The notes under the pieces are model-generated. The model did no database searches. It had not been told where the DNA came from and saw only the letters and a program-made list of their open reading frames with translations. From Lachnospiraceae bacterium (GTDB lineage: Bacteria; Bacillota; Clostridia; Lachnospirales; Lachnospiraceae): a stretch of DNA of 64,000 nucleotides. The stretch is taken from positions 1 through 64,000 of the forward strand of contig JAFZWG010000066.1 in assembly GCA_017617395.1 (NCBI GenBank), given 5' to 3'. Within the stretch, counting starts at the first letter, position 1; each line of letters starts with the position of its first letter. Position numbers and translations under genes: made by a program. Shown piece after piece: positions 1-9,687 of this stretch.

Positions 1-281
<281 letters not shown>

Positions 282-314
282 TCATTTGTACAGCGAACAC
301 CGTTCCCGGGGCAA

Positions 315-345
315 CAAAAAAGCAGGTGCGGCTGCCCGTACCTGC
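315..345 (-). terminator. Intrinsic terminator after rpoZ
   Basis: Minus-strand hairpin with GCAGGT/ACCTGC arms (322-345) and a GC-rich interior, followed by a run of T. It lies about 14 bases after the rpoZ stop codon and separates yicC-rpoZ from gap. Confidence 0.8.
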
Positions 346-358
346 CCGTTCGTCAATG

Positions 359-691
359 TTATGCCTCTTCGCTCTCCGACGGCTCACCGTTCTCGGCAGC
401 CGCAAGCGCAGCCTCCCAGTCCGGAACCGACGCGTCCGCTTCCTTCGTCGCGTCATCGGCTTCCTCGTCCTTGCCGAGGATCTTCACCTTGCCTTCCCAT
501 ACCTCCTGAACGGCGATGGACAAAGGCTTCTCGCACTTGGGCGTAACAAGCGGTGCGGAACCGTTGATGATCTGTCTCGCGCGCTTCGCCGTCGCGAGCA
601 CGATGGAATAGCGGCTGGTAACGGCGGGATCGCCCTCCTCCGCTCCGGAATTCACAACCGTAAGCAAATCTTTGTAAGACGGATGAATCAT
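359..691 (-). CDS. rpoZ: RNA polymerase omega subunit
   Basis: This is the omega subunit, a small core RNA polymerase protein that helps fold and assemble beta-prime. The family signature is clear near the N-terminus: MIHPSYKDLL, then TSRYSIVLATAKRARQI, then KPLSIAVQEV. The start at 691 is chosen because AAGGAGAG lies five bases upstream; an in-frame ATG seven codons earlier overlaps this ribosome site. The product is about 110 residues, longer than many omegas because of an acidic, alanine-rich tail (from about residue 75) that is probably disordered. It follows yicC by about 30 bases in the same operon. In many Firmicutes gmk sits between yicC and rpoZ; it is absent here. Confidence 0.9.
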   Translation of the reverse strand: MIHPSYKDLLTVVNSGAEEGDPAVTSRYSIVLATAKRARQIINGSAPLVTPKCEKPLSIAVQEVWEGKVKILGKDEEADDATKEADASVPDWEAALAAAENGEPSESEEA

Positions 692-721
692 ACTATCTCT
701 CCTTTTCGTCAAATGGAATAC

Positions 722-1600
722 TTATTCGATATTCTGAATCTGTTCACGGATCTTTTCGATGTCCGTCTTCAGATTGATTGCAATGTCGGATACGATGAGG
801 TCGTTGGCCTTCGACAGGATCGTGTTGGCCTCGCGGTTCATCTCCTGAGCAATGAAATCCAGCTTGCGGCCGACGTTGTCCGTCGCATCGAGCGTGTCTC
901 TCATGCTCTTGCAGTGTGCGCGAAGACGAACGGTCTCCTCGTCGGTGCAGATGCGGTCCGCATATGACACGATCTCGATCGCCAGTGCCTGGGGATCCAC
1001 CTGCGTGTCACCCATGACCTCCTGAACCTTCGCCAAAAGCTTGGAGCGGTATGCGGAAACGATCTCCGGGGAACGAGCGACGATCTCGTCAACGCCCGCC
1101 AGGATCGAGTCGAGCTTGGTCTCGACATCCTTGCGAAGCTCCGCACCCTCGGTCGTTCTCGTCGCCACGAATCTCTCGCACGCGCCGCGAACGGCACGCT
1201 CCACGAACGGCATCAGCGCGTCCTCGTCCGGCTCGGCTTCCTCCGCAACCAGAACATCCTGCATTCTCGCAAGGCTCGTCACGGAAATATCCGAGGACAG
1301 TCCGAACTCCTCCGACATCTGCTTCATGTAGCGGATGTACTCCTCGGCGATGGCACGGTTGTACCGAACGCTCTCCGTACTGTCGGACTCCTCCTCGTAG
1401 TACAGATACATATCGATCTTACCGCGCGATGCGTACTTCTTCACGATGTTGCGAATCGCCGTTTCAAAGAAGTTCAACTTCTTCGGCAGCCGGATTCCGA
1501 TCTCGCAATAGCGATGGTTGACCGACTTCATCTCGACCGTCAGTTTTCTTCCGTCTTCGTTCAGCTCAAACCGGCCGAACCCCGTCATACTTCGGACCAT
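722..1600 (-). CDS. yicC: YicC family endoribonuclease
   Basis: About 292 residues, the usual size for YicC proteins, which in E. coli and B. subtilis have been reported as RNases acting on RNA. The N-terminal MVRSMTGFGR and the VEMKSVNHRY block are family hallmarks; the C-terminal part (EIVSYADR, EEIVRLRAH-like, GRKLDFIAQEMNRE) is also typical. Three nearby in-frame ATGs exist; 1600 is preferred because an AAAGGA site lies about 11 bases upstream and the family normally begins with MxxSMTG. It is the first gene of yicC-rpoZ behind a consensus promoter. Confidence 0.9.
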   Translation of the reverse strand: MVRSMTGFGRFELNEDGRKLTVEMKSVNHRYCEIGIRLPKKLNFFETAIRNIVKKYASRGKIDMYLYYEEESDSTESVRYNRAIAEEYIRYMKQMSEEFGLSSDISVTSLARMQDVLVAEEAEPDEDALMPFVERAVRGACERFVATRTTEGAELRKDVETKLDSILAGVDEIVARSPEIVSAYRSKLLAKVQEVMGDTQVDPQALAIEIVSYADRICTDEETVRLRAHCKSMRDTLDATDNVGRKLDFIAQEMNREANTILSKANDLIVSDIAINLKTDIEKIREQIQNIE

Positions 1601-1665
1601 GCGAATTCTCATCCTTTCCGTCCGCGCAGGCGATACGATCGCATACTACGTCACACTAACGATAA

Positions 1666-1694
1666 ATTATAGCGTCGCTCCGTCGGCTTGTCAA
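1666..1694 (-). promoter_or_regulatory. Consensus sigma-A promoter of yicC-rpoZ
   Basis: TTGACA (1689-1694) and TATAAT (1666-1671) read on the minus strand with exactly 17 bases between them, a perfect match to the housekeeping consensus. It lies about 65 bases upstream of the yicC start. Confidence 0.85.
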
Positions 1695-1717
1695 GAACAA
1701 CTTCACCGACGCCAGGG

Positions 1718-1732
1718 CATTTTCGGAAAATG
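1718..1732. repeat. Perfect palindrome made of two copies of the window-wide CATTTTC motif
   Basis: CATTTTC-G-GAAAATG, two seven-base arms around one central base, lies between the yicC promoter and the end of the exporter permease gene. It contains one copy of the over-represented octamer described in the findings. There is no T-run on either side, so it is not a standard terminator. Confidence 0.7.
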
Positions 1733-1740
1733 AATCTCTC

Positions 1741-4305
1741 CTACTCGATGCTCTTTAACGACTCAGCCATATCAATGGACTCGAGGCGGTGGATCATCAC
1801 AAGGTCCACCAGAACCGCAAACAAAAACGTGTACACAAAGCTCATTCCGTAGCTCTTCCACTGCACCAGCGGGCGGAACGAAACAAGGTCCACCTGGATC
1901 TTCGACATGACGAACCGAAGAAGAAGCTTCCCGAGCGGAACGCCGCACAACGCGCCGATCGCCGTCAGCATCAGGTTCTCGCGGAAGACGTAGAGGCACG
2001 TCTCCAGACTTCGGAATCCGAGCACCTTGATCGTCGCGATCTCGCGAAGCCGCTCCGTGATGGAGATGTTGGTCAGGTTGTATAAAACAATGCCGGCGAG
2101 CGCCGCAGCGCACACGATGACGAGGATGACGATCAGGTCAAGGCTCCCCAGCATGTTGAAAATTCTCGATTCAAACTCCGCGATGACACTCACGGATTTT
2201 ACGCCGTCGGTCTTCTGGATCCTTGCGCCGACCTCGTACACGTCCGCGCCGTCCGCCGCAACCGCGATGACCGTGTCGAACACGGGTTGCTCGCCGAAGA
2301 CCTGCACGTACGTATCGCGCGTCATGTACAGGCAGTTGCCGACGTAGTTAAGGCAGATCTCGCCGATTTTGATGCGCGCATCGGGTCTGCCCTCGCGCCG
2401 CAGTGTCACCGTGTCGCCGGCCTTAAGAGACAGCTGGCGGGCGAACTTATCGTTTACAAAACACTCTCCCGCCGCGGGAAGCCCGATCTCATTGCCGTCC
2501 GTGTCCGTAAGGGTCACGAACGAAGCAAACGCCTCCTCGTCCTTCGGCACATAGAGGTACGTATCCTTTGACGTCTCGTCGGTCACGACCGTGATCGCTG
2601 CGTTCACCATCAGCGTCGACTTCGCAAGACAATCGGCCGTGTCCTTCGCAAACTGCTCCTGCGCTCCGTCCGCGAGATGTACCGTGAAATCATATCGCTC
2701 GATTTTGCCGTACTGCTCGCTCGTGATTGTCGTGATGGAGTCGCGGATGCCGTGTCCAGCGATCAGCAAAGCCATGCAGCCGGCAATGCCGATGACCATC
2801 ATGAAGAACCTTCTGCGGTAGCGGACAACGTTTCGAACCGACACCTTCGAAAGGAACGACAGCCGGTTCCAAAGAAGCGGAATCCGCTCCAATAAAATCC
2901 GCCGTCCGGTCTTCGGCGCGCGCGGGCGGATCAGCTCCGCCGGCACCTCCCTCATTGAGCGCGCGATGCTCACAATCGTAACGCCCACCGGGCAAAGCAC
3001 GGCAACCGCCATGCAAAATGCAAACAGCTTCGGGTTCCACACGAACACGAGATCGTCCGTGAACCCGTACATGATGTCGTAAACCTTCCAGATGACCGCC
3101 GGGAACGCGCGGCACCCGACGAAGAAGCCGAGCACTCCGCCGATAACGGCAGCGCTTCCCGAGTAAATGATGTACTTCATCGAGATATCGCGCGCCGTGT
3201 AGCCGAGCGCCTTCATCACGCCGATCTGCGTGCGCTGCTCCTCGATCATGCGGCTCATCGTCGTCATACACACGAGCGCCGCAACCAGGATGAAAAATGC
3301 AGGAAACACCGTCGCGATTCCCTCGACAATGTGCGCATCGTTATCAAAGCAAACATAGCCGATGTTGGTGTTGCGGTCAACGCAGTACTGCTGGTATTCA
3401 ACCTTGTCGTACTCCTCGTACGGGTACTCGAAATCCTCCGGCACCGCCATGCCGAACTCAGCGTATTTTGCGGCGACCTCCGTGCGCACACGCTCGCGGA
3501 TCACATCGGAGATGTGCTCTCTTCGATGCGCGCTCAGCCGCTCGCACAGCGCTTCCATCGAATCCTTCGTGCCGTCAAGCATGTCTGCATACTCATCGCT
3601 GTAGATCTGCTCACCGTGGTTGGTGACCGCGTACAGGGACGTGTAGACGTTCGAGTCAAAGCCCTCGCGCGGAATGTACATATACGCGTTCACGGTGCCG
3701 TCCAAAAGCTCGGTCGTGCCGCGCTCGTAGTTTAAGTAAAGCGGAGAATAAGCTAGTCCGACCACGACATACTCGCGGTACGAAAGCAGGATTTCCCCCG
3801 AGAGCTCGTCCTTCTCACCCGCGTCCGTGCGTCCTTCCGAAGTGTACTCCTCCGCCACGCGGATCACGGTTCCGAACCGGTCGGTCCCGTAGTTTCTCGC
3901 GTCCAGAACACACTCGTTCGGCTTCTCCGGCATGCGCCCTTCCGTGAGGCGAAGCTCGTTCACGCCGTCCGTGATCGAGTGCACTGCCATCACGCGGTCG
4001 TCGTCATAGAGGCTGTCGCGGTAGATGACCATTTTCTGGATCTCGCCGTCCGCCGCAACCACGCCCGCGTCCTTTCGCAGCTCCGCAAGTTCCGCGTCCG
4101 TGAAACCGATGGTCGACACGAAGCGGTAGTCGAACATCTTAAGGTCCGCAAGGTACTCGTCGGTCGTCGCGATCATGTCCGTCGTCGTGTTGCGAAGACC
4201 CGCGAAAAATCCCACTCCGAGCGCAATGATGGCCGCTATCGCAAGAAAGCGGCCGAAACTTCCGCGGATCTCCCGCCATGTGGTTGTTCTCATTCCTCTC
4301 GTCAT
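1741..4305 (-). CDS. FtsX-type ABC transporter permease
   Basis: An 854-residue membrane protein with the MacB/FtsX permease layout in duplicate: one membrane segment near residues 20-37, a long extracytoplasmic region, a three-segment bundle between about residues 325 and 450, a further segment near 505-525, a second extracytoplasmic region, and a final bundle from about 720 to 845. The stretches after TM bundles (ERTxxIGVMKALGY-like, LREIATIKVLGF) are the cytoplasmic coupling signatures of FtsX domains. Such permeases with a separate ATPase move lipids, peptides or drugs, or act in mechanotransmission; the substrate here is unknown. It follows its ATPase gene (start 5029) after about 20 bases. 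A GGAAGGG site supports this start. Confidence 0.88.
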   Translation of the reverse strand: MTRGMRTTTWREIRGSFGRFLAIAAIIALGVGFFAGLRNTTTDMIATTDEYLADLKMFDYRFVSTIGFTDAELAELRKDAGVVAADGEIQKMVIYRDSLYDDDRVMAVHSITDGVNELRLTEGRMPEKPNECVLDARNYGTDRFGTVIRVAEEYTSEGRTDAGEKDELSGEILLSYREYVVVGLAYSPLYLNYERGTTELLDGTVNAYMYIPREGFDSNVYTSLYAVTNHGEQIYSDEYADMLDGTKDSMEALCERLSAHRREHISDVIRERVRTEVAAKYAEFGMAVPEDFEYPYEEYDKVEYQQYCVDRNTNIGYVCFDNDAHIVEGIATVFPAFFILVAALVCMTTMSRMIEEQRTQIGVMKALGYTARDISMKYIIYSGSAAVIGGVLGFFVGCRAFPAVIWKVYDIMYGFTDDLVFVWNPKLFAFCMAVAVLCPVGVTIVSIARSMREVPAELIRPRAPKTGRRILLERIPLLWNRLSFLSKVSVRNVVRYRRRFFMMVIGIAGCMALLIAGHGIRDSITTITSEQYGKIERYDFTVHLADGAQEQFAKDTADCLAKSTLMVNAAITVVTDETSKDTYLYVPKDEEAFASFVTLTDTDGNEIGLPAAGECFVNDKFARQLSLKAGDTVTLRREGRPDARIKIGEICLNYVGNCLYMTRDTYVQVFGEQPVFDTVIAVAADGADVYEVGARIQKTDGVKSVSVIAEFESRIFNMLGSLDLIVILVIVCAAALAGIVLYNLTNISITERLREIATIKVLGFRSLETCLYVFRENLMLTAIGALCGVPLGKLLLRFVMSKIQVDLVSFRPLVQWKSYGMSFVYTFLFAVLVDLVMIHRLESIDMAESLKSIE

Positions 4306-4327
4306 GGGTACCCTTCCGAACCTGCCG

Positions 4328-5029
4328 TCACCACTCGATCTGCTCGATCGGCGTCACGGTCTCGTTTTTGTACATGTTCTTGATCCGGCCGCTGCCGACC
4401 TCGATCACGCGGTCCGCCATCTTCGCAATCGCCTGATTGTGCGTGATGATCACGACCGTCATATCATATTTCCGCGCAGTCTCCTCCAAAAGAGACAAAA
4501 TGACCTTGCCGGTCTTATAGTCGAGCGCTCCCGTCGGCTCGTCGCACAGCAAGAGCTTCGGCTTCTTTGCAAGCGCTCTCGCGATCGCCACACGCTGCTG
4601 CTCGCCGCCCGAGAGCTGCGCCGGAAAATTCTGCATCCGCTCCTCAAGCCCCACGGCCTTCAAAACGTCCGCCGCCCCCAGCGACTCCCTGCAGATCTGC
4701 GACGCGAGCTCGACATTTTCGAGCGCGGTCAGATTCTGCACGAGGTTATAAAACTGAAACACAAAGCCGATGTCCGCGCGGCGGTACTCCGTCAGCTGCT
4801 TTTTGTTGTACGCGGAGATCTCCTCGCCGTCGAGGCGCACGGTACCGTCGCTTGCGGCGTCCATGCCCCCTAAGATATTGAGGATCGTCGTCTTGCCCGC
4901 GCCCGACGCGCCGACCACAACACAGATCTCGCCCTTTTCGATGTCAAATGAGACGCCCGAGAGCGCCGGGATGGTGACCTCGCCGACGTGATACACCTTC
5001 GTCACGTCGCGGAATTCCACATAACTCAT
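4328..5029 (-). CDS. ABC transporter ATP-binding protein (LolD/MacB-like)
   Basis: A 233-residue nucleotide-binding subunit: Walker [11 protein letters not shown]-loop (FVFQFYNL), signature [15 protein letters not shown], Walker [13 protein letters not shown] and switch histidine (VIITHNQAI). The EPTGALD block and the 'YNL' Q-loop are typical of the LolD/MacB/BceA branch, which pairs with FtsX-type permeases. AAGGAGAA lies three bases upstream of the ATG. The permease gene follows immediately, so the two form one exporter. Substrate unknown; no sensor kinase or regulator is adjacent, which argues against a classical Bce antibiotic-resistance module. Confidence 0.92.
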   Translation of the reverse strand: MSYVEFRDVTKVYHVGEVTIPALSGVSFDIEKGEICVVVGASGAGKTTILNILGGMDAASDGTVRLDGEEISAYNKKQLTEYRRADIGFVFQFYNLVQNLTALENVELASQICRESLGAADVLKAVGLEERMQNFPAQLSGGEQQRVAIARALAKKPKLLLCDEPTGALDYKTGKVILSLLEETARKYDMTVVIITHNQAIAKMADRVIEVGSGRIKNMYKNETVTPIEQIEW

Positions 5030-5055
5030 CGATTCTCCTTCTTCCGATCACGCGT

Positions 5056-7236
5056 TTACTTGCGGTAATACGAATCCACGACGCGGAACTGATTTCTAAG
5101 CACATCGTGGTCCTTCTTGGTCTTGGCGTACTCGGTCCATTTGGTGACGTACGCCTCCAGCTTTTCCAGATACTCCTTCTCCGTCGTCGCACCCTCGGCC
5201 ACCTGCGTAAGCCCCTTCTCCCAGCTTGCGGTAAGCTCGGGATTCAGAAGCGACCGGATGGACACGAACACGACGTAAAATACAAGCTCTCCGAGTTTCT
5301 TCGGAGTGATCACCTGCGTCTTTTTATTGAGATTTAAGTAATTGATCTTGATCAGCTTATTCAAGATCTCGGCGCGCGTCGCACTCGTTCCGATGCCGCT
5401 GCCCTTGATCTGCGCGCGAAGCTCCTCGTCCTCGATGAGCTGGCCCGCATTTTCCATCGCAAGGATCAGCGAACCCGACGTATAGCGCTTCGGCGGCTTT
5501 GTCTCGCCCTCGCGAAGCTCATAGCCCGCGACATCGATCATCGCGCCCGCCTTCAACGCCTTGATGCGGTCAAACAGCGCCGTGTCCAGCACCTCCTCGG
5601 GCTCATCCGCAGCACCGTCGCCGTCCTTGTCGTCGTCCTTGTTCTTCTCTTTCTTCGCGTCCTTCGCACCCTCGTCGGCGCCGGCCCGCTTCGCCTCATC
5701 CGCGCTGTACAACGCAAGGTACCCGGGGTTCTCCAGCACCTTGAAGCTGCTGAAGAAATGCTCGCCGCGAAGCGTAAGCTCCATCGAGATCTTCTGATAC
5801 TCCGCCGGCGGGTAGAAAATAGCCAGGAACCGGCGAACGATTCGGTCGTACACCTTCTTTGCCAGGTCGTTGACCGACGCAAGCTCCGAGAGTCCCTCGC
5901 CGGTCGGAATGATCGCATAGTGGTCCGTGATCTGCTTGTCGTTGACGTACTTTGTCTTTGCGATCTTCTCGTAAAGTCCGAACTCCTTCACCTGCCGCAC
6001 ATACGGAAGGTACGTGCTGTTCTTCGCAAGTCCGCCGAGATTCTTCGTGATCTCCTTGGCAACCGCCGTCGAAAGCACTCTGGCATCGGTTCTCGGGTAC
6101 GTCACGAGCTTTCGCTCGTAAAGAAGCTGGACGATCTTGAGTGTCTCGTCGGGGCTTATCTTAAACAGCCGCGAGCACTCGTTCTGAAGCTCCGCCAGGT
6201 TGAACAAAAGCGGAGGATTTTTCTTCTCTTTCTTCTTCTCGATGCTCGCAAGCGTCGCCTGCAGGCACTCGGGATCCGAGCCGTCCACGATGTAGCGGTT
6301 GTCGGTCTCGGGCGTCACAGCGTCCGCGCTGCCCTCATTCTCTGCAGGAGCAGACGGAGCATTTTCCGCGGTTGCTTCCGACGGTGCCTTCACGCCGCCG
6401 AGCATCTCGATCAAAGCCTCCGCGTCCTCACGCTTGCGGAAGCCGTTTTCCTTGTATAAAAACGGGGATTCAAAGTATTTGGAGCCCTTCACCGCGCGCC
6501 ACTCGCCGTGGAACTGCTCACCGCCGAGCGTGTACGCGCCCATCACGCGGTAAAACGGTGTCTTCACGAAATTGCGGATGTCCTGCTCGCGGCGCACAAC
6601 CATGCCGAGAACGCACGTCATCACGCGTCCGACCGAGATCGCGCCGAGGCGCTCCACCTGCATGTGGCTCCGAAGAAGCGTGCCGTAGTTGATCGTCAGC
6701 GCACGCGAAAAATTAATGCCCATCAGATAATCTTCCTTCGCCCGCAGATACGCGGCGTCGGAAAGGTTGTCGTACGCGGACAAAGGCTTGGCCTCGCGGA
6801 TGCCGCGAAGAATCTCCTCCTCGGTCTGCGAATCGATCCACACGCGGCGCTTGTCCTTGGTCGCGGGCACCTTCGCCATCTGATCGACCAGACGATAGAT
6901 ATATTCTCCCTCGCGCCCCGAGTCGGTGCACACGTAAATGCGCTCGACGTCGTCGCGGTTTAAAAGACCCTTTACGATATCAAACTGTTTCTTCACATTG
7001 CCGATGACTTCGTATTTCCAGTCCTTAGGCAGGAACGGCAGCGTCTCCGCCTTCCATTGCTTGAGGGCAGGATCGTACACTTCCGGGTAGCTCATCGTGA
7101 TCAGGTGTCCCACACACCACGTCACCACGCTTCCGTCGCTCTCCAGGTAGCCGTCCTTGCGCGAAAAATTCTCCTTTAACGCTTTGGCAAACTCCTGCGC
7201 GACGCTCGGTTTTTCTGCAATATACAGATTCTTCAT
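5056..7236 (-). CDS. topB: DNA topoisomerase III (type IA)
   Basis: A type IA topoisomerase that cuts one DNA strand and passes another through it; TopB mainly decatenates and resolves recombination intermediates. The Toprim domain is seen in YIAEKPSVAQ near the start and TDSGREGEYIYR; the active tyrosine is in LVTYPRTDAR. The start at 7236 has AAAGGA five bases upstream, giving 726 residues. A highly charged stretch rich in D, E and K (around residues 540-580, before the last core segment) looks like an insertion relative to usual TopB. No C-terminal zinc fingers are seen, in line with TopB rather than TopA. It lies just upstream of the ABC exporter pair but is probably unrelated in function. 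Confidence 0.93.
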   Translation of the reverse strand: MKNLYIAEKPSVAQEFAKALKENFSRKDGYLESDGSVVTWCVGHLITMSYPEVYDPALKQWKAETLPFLPKDWKYEVIGNVKKQFDIVKGLLNRDDVERIYVCTDSGREGEYIYRLVDQMAKVPATKDKRRVWIDSQTEEEILRGIREAKPLSAYDNLSDAAYLRAKEDYLMGINFSRALTINYGTLLRSHMQVERLGAISVGRVMTCVLGMVVRREQDIRNFVKTPFYRVMGAYTLGGEQFHGEWRAVKGSKYFESPFLYKENGFRKREDAEALIEMLGGVKAPSEATAENAPSAPAENEGSADAVTPETDNRYIVDGSDPECLQATLASIEKKKEKKNPPLLFNLAELQNECSRLFKISPDETLKIVQLLYERKLVTYPRTDARVLSTAVAKEITKNLGGLAKNSTYLPYVRQVKEFGLYEKIAKTKYVNDKQITDHYAIIPTGEGLSELASVNDLAKKVYDRIVRRFLAIFYPPAEYQKISMELTLRGEHFFSSFKVLENPGYLALYSADEAKRAGADEGAKDAKKEKNKDDDKDGDGAADEPEEVLDTALFDRIKALKAGAMIDVAGYELREGETKPPKRYTSGSLILAMENAGQLIEDEELRAQIKGSGIGTSATRAEILNKLIKINYLNLNKKTQVITPKKLGELVFYVVFVSIRSLLNPELTASWEKGLTQVAEGATTEKEYLEKLEAYVTKWTEYAKTKKDHDVLRNQFRVVDSYYRK

Positions 7237-7296
7237 AACAGTCCTTTCCCTTCCTCCGAGTGTCCCTATTGTACCACAGCGCACCCCGCAAAGCAA

Positions 7297-7329
7297 CCAA
7301 AAAGCCGCCCTCCCGAAGGAAAGCGGCCT
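7297..7329 (-). terminator. Intrinsic terminator after glyA
   Basis: Minus-strand hairpin with ten paired bases (two G-T pairs) closed by a TTCG tetraloop, followed by TTTTTGG. It lies about 30 bases past the glyA stop, between glyA and topB. Confidence 0.88.
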
Positions 7330-7357
7330 TGTTTACTGTTTCGATTTTCGCGAACGA

Positions 7358-8605
7358 TTACTCGTACAGCGGGTACTTGTCGGTCAGACCCTTGACGATA
7401 GCGTAAGCCTCAGCCTTCTTCGCCTCGTCGCCGGGGTTCTTGATGACAAGGGCGATCGCCTCGGCAATCTTGTCCATGTCGGCCTCGTTCATGCCGCGGG
7501 ACGTAACCGCTGCGGTTCCGAGACGGATACCGCTCGTGACAAACGGCGAAGCGGGGTCGTTCGGAATCGTGTTCTTATTGCAGGTGATGTGCACCTCATC
7601 GAGGAGCTTCTCGGCATCCTTGCCGGTGATGTTCATGTTGATGAGGTCAACAAGCATCAGATGGTTGTCCGTACCGTCGGAAACGATCTTGAAGCCGCGG
7701 CTCTGAAGTCCCTTGCAAAGGGCCTGAGCGTTCTTCACGATGTTGCCTGCGTACTCCTTGAAGGACGGCTCCAAAGCCTCCTTGAAGCAGACAGCCTTGG
7801 CAGCGATCACGTGCATCAGGGGACCGCCCTGAATGCCCGGGAATACGGCCTTGTTGAACTTGTGCTCGTCGGCAAATGCCTGCGAGGAAAGGATCATACC
7901 GCCTCTCGGTCCGCGGAGCGTCTTGTGCGTCGTCGTGGTGACAACATGAGCGTACGGAATCGGGCTCTCATGGTAACCGCCGGCAACAAGACCCGCGATG
8001 TGAGCCATATCTACCATCAGGTAAGCGCCGACCGAATCGGCGATCTCACGGAAACGCTTGAAATCGATCTTGCGTGCGTATGCGCTGGCACCCGCAATGA
8101 TCAGCTTCGGATTGCACTCCTTCGCGATGCGCTCCACCTCATCGTAATCGATGAAACCGTCGTCGTTAACGCCGTAAGGAACAATGTTGAAGTACGTGCC
8201 GGAGAAGTTCACCGGGCTGCCGTGAGTCAGGTGACCGCCGTGCGCAAGGTTCATACCCATCACGGTATCGCCGGGCTTGAGGAGTGCGAACTGCACCGCC
8301 ATGTTGGCCTGTGCACCGGAGTGCGGCTGTACGTTGACGTACTCGCAGCCGAACAGCTTCTTCGCGCGCTCGATCGCAAGATTTTCCGCGATATCCACGC
8401 ACTGGCAACCGCCGTAATATCTCTTGCCGGGATAACCCTCGGCATACTTGTTGGTCAATACACTTCCCATCGCCGCCATAACAGCCTTGCTCACAAGGTT
8501 CTCGGAGGCGATCAACTCAATGTTCTCTCTCTGACGGCCGAGCTCAAGCTCAATACTCTGTGCAAGCTCGGGATCAACAACCTTCACATCATCGAATGAA
8601 TACAT
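7358..8605 (-). CDS. glyA: Serine hydroxymethyltransferase
   Basis: A 415-residue PLP enzyme that interconverts serine plus tetrahydrofolate with glycine plus methylene-tetrahydrofolate, the main one-carbon source for purines and thymidylate. Clear family blocks: [10 protein letters not shown] near the N-terminus, [25 protein letters not shown], the substrate loop around [14 protein letters not shown], and the PLP lysine in [16 protein letters not shown]. Length is normal. A GGAAAGGAA site precedes the ATG. It has its own terminator; a weak extended -10 (TGCTATAAA) is seen upstream. The purine genes it feeds lie about 15 kb away. Confidence 0.97.
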   Translation of the reverse strand: MYSFDDVKVVDPELAQSIELELGRQRENIELIASENLVSKAVMAAMGSVLTNKYAEGYPGKRYYGGCQCVDIAENLAIERAKKLFGCEYVNVQPHSGAQANMAVQFALLKPGDTVMGMNLAHGGHLTHGSPVNFSGTYFNIVPYGVNDDGFIDYDEVERIAKECNPKLIIAGASAYARKIDFKRFREIADSVGAYLMVDMAHIAGLVAGGYHESPIPYAHVVTTTTHKTLRGPRGGMILSSQAFADEHKFNKAVFPGIQGGPLMHVIAAKAVCFKEALEPSFKEYAGNIVKNAQALCKGLQSRGFKIVSDGTDNHLMLVDLINMNITGKDAEKLLDEVHITCNKNTIPNDPASPFVTSGIRLGTAAVTSRGMNEADMDKIAEAIALVIKNPGDEAKKAEAYAIVKGLTDKYPLYE

Positions 8606-8669
8606 AATGGTTTCCTTTCCTGATTGTTTTATAGCATGGGCTCACGCCCGAACTATCGATTTCCGGAAA

Positions 8670-9548
8670 TCAAAATCCGACTCTCGCGCCGTAAAATGCC
8701 ATCGCGCACATGCCGTTTCCGACGTGGCTGCCGATGATCGGACCGATGGAAAATGTACGAATCTCCGCACGCGGATATTCCGCAAGCACCATTTGCCGAA
8801 GCGCTTCCGCCTTCTCGGCGCAGTCCGCATGCGCGATCACGATCGTCTGACCGGCCGGATCCGCAGCATCCTCGCGAAGCCGCTTCAAAAGGTACTGCAG
8901 AGCATTTCTCGTGCCGCGCTCCTTGGAGACTACCGTGAGCTTGCCCTCGGTGTCCACCGTGAGGATCGGCTGAATCTTCAGGGCACTTCCGACGATGGCC
9001 TCGAACGAGCTGAGCCGTCCGCCGCGCTTTAGGTGCATCAGATTCTCCACCGTGAACCAGTGGCAGATATGCTTGAGATCTTCGTTGACAAACTCGATCA
9101 GCTCATCCATCGACAAGCCTTTTTTGTACTCCTGCGCAGCGCGGATGACCAGAAGACCCTCGCCGGCAGAGGCGCTGAGCGTATCGAGAACATATACTCT
9201 GCGGCCGGGATAGTCCTCCTCAAGGTCCTTCGCAACCATGTTGGCCGTCTGGCAGCAACCGCTGAGGCCCGAAGAAAAGCAAAGATATAAGACATCTTTC
9301 CCTTCCTTTAAGGCTGCTTCAAAGTAGCTTTTGTACACGAGCGGATTGATCTGCGCCGTCTTCGGCATACCGCCGTCACGAAGCTTTCCGTAGAACTCCG
9401 CCACCGTCATCTCCCGCTCGTCCGGATAGTGCATGTACTCGGTCTCCCCGAAGAGGAAACCCATCGGAATACATACGACCCCCAGCTCCTCGTACGTGCG
9501 GGCGTCCAGATCGCCGGTAACGTCCGTAATCAATGTGTAATTGTTCAT
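8670..9548 (-). CDS. DegV family fatty-acid-binding protein
   Basis: About 292 residues with the DegV layout: N-terminal YTLITDVTGDL, the PKTAQINP loop, the serine-containing FSSGLSGCCQTA block that binds the fatty-acid carboxylate, and the late HVGNGMCAMAFYG block. DegV/FakB proteins present bound fatty acids to the kinase FakA so that exogenous acids can enter phospholipids. Several copies per genome are usual and not all have a known acid preference. No FakA gene is adjacent. The third codon (9548) is preferred as start because GGGGAA lies about six bases before it; the ATG at 9554 overlaps this site. Confidence 0.9.
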   Translation of the reverse strand: MNNYTLITDVTGDLDARTYEELGVVCIPMGFLFGETEYMHYPDEREMTVAEFYGKLRDGGMPKTAQINPLVYKSYFEAALKEGKDVLYLCFSSGLSGCCQTANMVAKDLEEDYPGRRVYVLDTLSASAGEGLLVIRAAQEYKKGLSMDELIEFVNEDLKHICHWFTVENLMHLKRGGRLSSFEAIVGSALKIQPILTVDTEGKLTVVSKERGTRNALQYLLKRLREDAADPAGQTIVIAHADCAEKAEALRQMVLAEYPRAEIRTFSIGPIIGSHVGNGMCAMAFYGARVGF

Positions 9549-9615
9549 GTTCATTTCCCCAATAAATCAGATATCCTCAACATAACACGCCGTCCGGGAC
9601 AGCGTAACCTTTCGC

Positions 9616-9624
9616 ATCATAACA
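9616..9624 (-). promoter_or_regulatory. Extended -10 promoter candidate for the DegV gene
   Basis: TGTTATGAT on the minus strand is an extended -10 element about 70 bases upstream of the DegV start; no convincing -35 box lies at the right distance. Confidence 0.35.
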
Positions 9625-9687
9625 CACATGCGGAGAAAAGAAAACAAAAAGATGAAATTTTATAAAAACGTTAGATTCTTGTGTTTC

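Noticed and set aside
4328..5029. Bce-type antibiotic-sensing module with the adjacent permease
   Set aside because: The permease has duplicated FtsX parts and no two-component genes lie nearby.
7157..8599. An open frame of about 480 codons opposite glyA
   Set aside because: It mirrors glyA codons and has no domain or start signal.
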